A DNA stretch of 64,000 nt. It comes from JBGPQJ01 sp963829485. Lineage in GTDB: Bacteria > Chloroflexota > Anaerolineae > Anaerolineales > Villigracilaceae. Where the stretch lies: assembly GCA_963829485.1 (NCBI GenBank), contig CAWHIK010000004.1:248001-312000 (forward strand), written 5' to 3'. This document shows positions 61,766-64,000 of the stretch, one piece after another. Below the pieces are notes generated by a model. The model made no database searches, had not been told where the DNA came from, and saw nothing but the letters and a program-made list of their open reading frames with translations. Within the stretch, counting starts at the first letter, position 1. Every line of letters starts with the position of its first letter. The position numbers and the translations under genes were made by a program.

Positions 61766-62626
61766 ATGAGCATTTTAGCTGACAAGAACACACGCCTGAT
61801 TGTTCAGGGCATCACCGGGAATGAAGGCCTTTTTCACACACGAGCCATGGTTGCTTACGGGACGAATATCGTCGCTGGCGTGACCCCGGGCAAAGGCGGA
61901 GAATGGGTCGACGAAAAGATCCCGGTTTTTGATTCGGTAAAACTGGCCGCCGATGCAACCGGCGCAAATACCAGTATCATTTTTGTTCCTGCGCGTTTTG
62001 CCTCGGACGCCATTCTCGAAGCGACCGATGCGGGACTCCCCTTCATCGTTTGCATCACCGAAGGGATTCCCGTTAGCGACATGATGCGCGTGCGGAACTA
62101 CATCGACCAGAAACGGGTGCGGCTGCTCGGACCCAATTGCCCGGGTCTGCTGACGCCAGGAGAAGCAAAAGTTGGAATTATCCCCGGCGATATCGCCATC
62201 AAGGGCAACGTCGGCGTGGTTTCACGATCAGGGACTCTGACCTACGAGGTTCTCTATGCGCTTAAACAAGCCGGCATGGGCGCTTCCACCTGTGTGGGGA
62301 TTGGCGGGGATCCCGTCAACGGGACCAATTTCCTGGATGTGCTTAGGCTCTTCGAAGAAGATTCGCAGACCGAGAAAGTGGTCTTGATCGGTGAGATCGG
62401 CGGAAATGACGAGGAAAAAGCTGCAGAGTACATCAAGCTCAAAATGACCAAACCCGTTGTTTCCTTCATCGCAGGCCAGACCGCCCCTCCCGGCAAACGC
62501 ATGGGGCATGCCGGCGCCATCATCGAAGGCGGAGCCGGAACCGCTGCCGACAAGATCAAGGCACTCGAAGCTGCAGGCGTGCGCGTGGCAAAACATCCGG
62601 AAGAGATTCCATCCCTGCTCAAGTAA
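61766..62626 (+). CDS. sucD: succinyl-CoA synthetase alpha subunit
   Basis: 286 aa. Rossmann CoA-binding start TRLIVQGITGNEGLFHTRAMVAYGTNIVAGVTPGKGG, middle RLLGPNCPGLLTPGEAKVGIIPG, GNVGVVSRSGTLTYEVLYALKQAGMGASTCVGIGGDPVNGTNF, and the phosphohistidine motif KRMGHAGAIIEGG. With SucC it makes the TCA-cycle substrate-level phosphorylation enzyme. Translated just after sucC from an AGGAG-like site (TGGAGAAA). Confidence 0.96.
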   Translation: MSILADKNTRLIVQGITGNEGLFHTRAMVAYGTNIVAGVTPGKGGEWVDEKIPVFDSVKLAADATGANTSIIFVPARFASDAILEATDAGLPFIVCITEGIPVSDMMRVRNYIDQKRVRLLGPNCPGLLTPGEAKVGIIPGDIAIKGNVGVVSRSGTLTYEVLYALKQAGMGASTCVGIGGDPVNGTNFLDVLRLFEEDSQTEKVVLIGEIGGNDEEKAAEYIKLKMTKPVVSFIAGQTAPPGKRMGHAGAIIEGGAGTAADKIKALEAAGVRVAKHPEEIPSLLK

Positions 62627-62659
62627 CCCGATATTGCATTGAACAGGCTTTAAACAATA

Positions 62660-62684
62660 AGAGCCGCTCGATTTGAGCGGCTCT
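62660..62684. terminator. bidirectional terminator between sucD and acpP
   Basis: AGAGCCGCTC (62660-62669), loop GATTT, GAGCGGCTCT (62675-62684), between convergent genes. Confidence 0.8.
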
Positions 62685-62702
62685 ACTGTATAATTCAATC
62701 AC

Positions 62703-62936
62703 TTAGCGATGAGAATCAATATAATTGACCGCTTCACCGACCGTGGTGATCTTCTGTGCGTCTTCGTCCGAGATCTCAGCACCAAACTTGTCCTCGAAAG
62801 CCATGATCAGTTCGACCAGGTCAAGGGAGTCTGCTTCCAGATCTTCGCGAAACCGCGCTTCCATTGTGACTTTGCTCTCGTCCACTCCGAGCAGGTCAAC
62901 GATCACCGCCTTAATTTCGGTATATGTTTCAGCCAT
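62703..62936 (-). CDS. acpP: acyl carrier protein
   Basis: 77 aa from ATG 62936 (AGGAGG upstream on the minus strand). Phosphopantetheine attachment serine in DLEADSLDLVELIMAFEDKFG (D-S-L), and acidic helical character throughout. Carries growing acyl chains in fatty-acid synthesis. It is convergent with sucD and divergent from fni. Confidence 0.95.
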   Translation of the reverse strand: MAETYTEIKAVIVDLLGVDESKVTMEARFREDLEADSLDLVELIMAFEDKFGAEISDEDAQKITTVGEAVNYIDSHR

Positions 62937-63028
62937 GGAAACCTCCTGTTGTTTATAATGCAGGGGATATTTTACCACCATGCAGTGAAATCCCATATGG
63001 GACATCTATAGACAGGAAACACTGCCTC

Positions 63029-64000
63029 ATGCGAAAAGTTGCGCCGATTTCAAAGCGAAAAGACGACCACATCAAGATCAATCTCGAGAACGATGTCCGG
63101 TCGGGGATCACTTCGGGTCTGGAGAAATACCGCCTAATTCATGAAGCGCTGCCCGAGCTCGCTCTTGATGAGGTAGACACAACCGCTTCCCTTTTCGGAA
63201 AAACACTTCGAGTTCCACTGCTGATATCGTCCATGACGGGCGGGACGAAAGAGGCCGGTAAGATCAATACCCAACTCGCTAAATCGGCGCAGGAAGCCGG
63301 TGTCGCTATGGGCGTCGGCAGCCAAAGGGCAGCGTTGGAAGACCCCAGGCTGGAAGCATCGTTCAAGGTACGCCAGGTCGCTCCAGATATTCTGCTATTT
63401 GCCAACTTGGGAGCTATTCAACTCAATCATGGTTTCACCGTGGATCACTGCCGCAGGGCTGTGGAAATGATCGAAGCGGACGCACTGTTTCTGCATCTTA
63501 ATCCATTGCAGGAAGCTGTCCAGCATGGCGGGGACACGAACTGGAAAGGGCTTGCCAGACAGATCTCAAAGGTGTGTAAAAACGTGGGGGTGCCTGTTGT
63601 TGCCAAGGAAGTCGGCTGGGGTATCTCGGAAAGGACAGCGCGCATCCTCTCCGATTGCGGCGTCAGCGCCATCGACGTAGCCGGAGCGGGCGGTACGAGT
63701 TGGTCCCAGGTGGAGATGCATCGAGCGCCAAATGAAATGACCCGGGAGCTGGCCGGCTCCTTCGTCGGATGGGGAATCCCCACTGCGGAATCCATCACAC
63801 TGGTACGTCAAGCCGCTCCCATGCTGCCCGTGTTTGCATCCGGCGGATTGAAGGATGGGCTTGACATTACCAAGTGCCTGGCCTTGGGCGCCTACCATCG
63901 GCGGAATGGCTGGACCGTTCCTTAGGGCAGCTGCCATTTCCACGGAAAAAACCCTTCAACGGATCGAGCTGACCAGACTGCAGATCAAGATTGCCATGTT
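63029..64000 (+). CDS. fni: isopentenyl-diphosphate delta-isomerase type 2 (one frame disruption; cut by window edge)
   Basis: FMN-dependent interconversion of IPP and DMAPP. ATG 63029 starts MRKVAPISKRKDDHIKINLEND. Conserved: LPELALDEVDTTASLFGKTLRVPLLISSMTGGT, GVAMGVGSQRAALED, FANLGAIQLNHGF, ALFLHLNPLQEAVQHGGDTNWKG, VPVVAKEVGWGIS and IDVAGAGGTSW. The frame fails near 63893: LALGAYHRRNGW-stop instead of LGATIGGMAGPFLRAAAISTEKTL, which is in the next frame; one extra T (GCCTACC) explains it. About 323 of about 345 residues lie in the window. Confidence 0.88.

Noticed and set aside
1..64000. CRISPR array or insertion sequence
   Set aside because: No regularly spaced repeats, transposase genes or terminal inverted repeats were seen on reading through.

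Overview
The window looks like a chromosomal piece of an anaerobic Chloroflexota bacterium, probably Anaerolineae-like. This is inferred from the mix of families: a reductive acetyl-CoA (Wood-Ljungdahl) operon, a tungsten aldehyde oxidoreductase locus, a very large glycosyltransferase-39/NHL protein, a bacterial RIO kinase, a type 2 IPP isomerase, and a DUF1028 protein. Taxonomy cannot be proved from the sequence alone. Coding density is high, and I see no CRISPR array, IS element, rRNA or prophage. One tRNA (Leu, anticodon TAG) is present.

Layout. 1-4.4 kb: a partial MFS permease (minus), then a tungsten aldehyde:ferredoxin oxidoreductase (plus) facing two MoaD-like sulfur carriers and a radical-SAM cofactor maturase (minus). 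4.9-9.1 kb: plus-strand housekeeping genes (M20 amidohydrolase, PPK2, cyclophilin lipoprotein, IMPACT protein, RluE). 9.1-24.7 kb: a long minus-strand one-carbon block, read from 24.7 downward: HMA-like protein, cooS/acsA, acsB, CBS protein, acsD, acsC, acsV, acsE, malic enzyme, flavoprotein, a MetV-MetF fusion, GNAT, HdrC-like ferredoxin. Together these encode the CO dehydrogenase/acetyl-CoA synthase, its corrinoid protein and reactivator, the methyltransferase and methylene-THF reductase. 24.9-30.2 kb (plus): a CAP/LysM surface protein, then an apparent operon DUF3786 - cooC-like - GH3 - cooC, which probably supports nickel insertion into the CODH/ACS. 30.3-36.1 kb: monooxygenase-like protein, an unknown 421-aa protein with panB, a RIO kinase, and an S9 peptidase. 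36.3-42.9 kb: a peptide-type ABC importer with a permease-ATPase fusion, then a TrmH-type methyltransferase. 43.0-48.5 kb: a heterodimeric ABC exporter and a MATE pump. 48.6-51.9 kb: tyrosine recombinase, radical-SAM/HhH protein and a conserved hypothetical. 52-64 kb (plus): tRNA-Leu, tig, clpP, DUF1028, NagD-like, rlmN, a GT39-NHL giant, sucCD, then acpP (minus) and a partial fni.

Two patterns go beyond ordinary annotation. First, the heterodimeric ABC exporter and the RIO kinase are each preceded by the same kind of leader: promoter, full-length Shine-Dalgarno AAAGGAGGT, exactly 11 nt of spacer, a 20-22 codon ORF, a GC-rich hairpin with a U tract, then the main gene. This is the architecture expected for ribosome-mediated transcription attenuation. 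Second, six conserved genes (acsE, acsB, the GH3 gene, one ABC exporter half, the radical-SAM/HhH gene and fni) are each interrupted by what reads as a single-base indel, with the protein continuing in the neighbouring frame. Sequencing or assembly indels are the simplest explanation, so I annotate these as single genes with a frame disruption.
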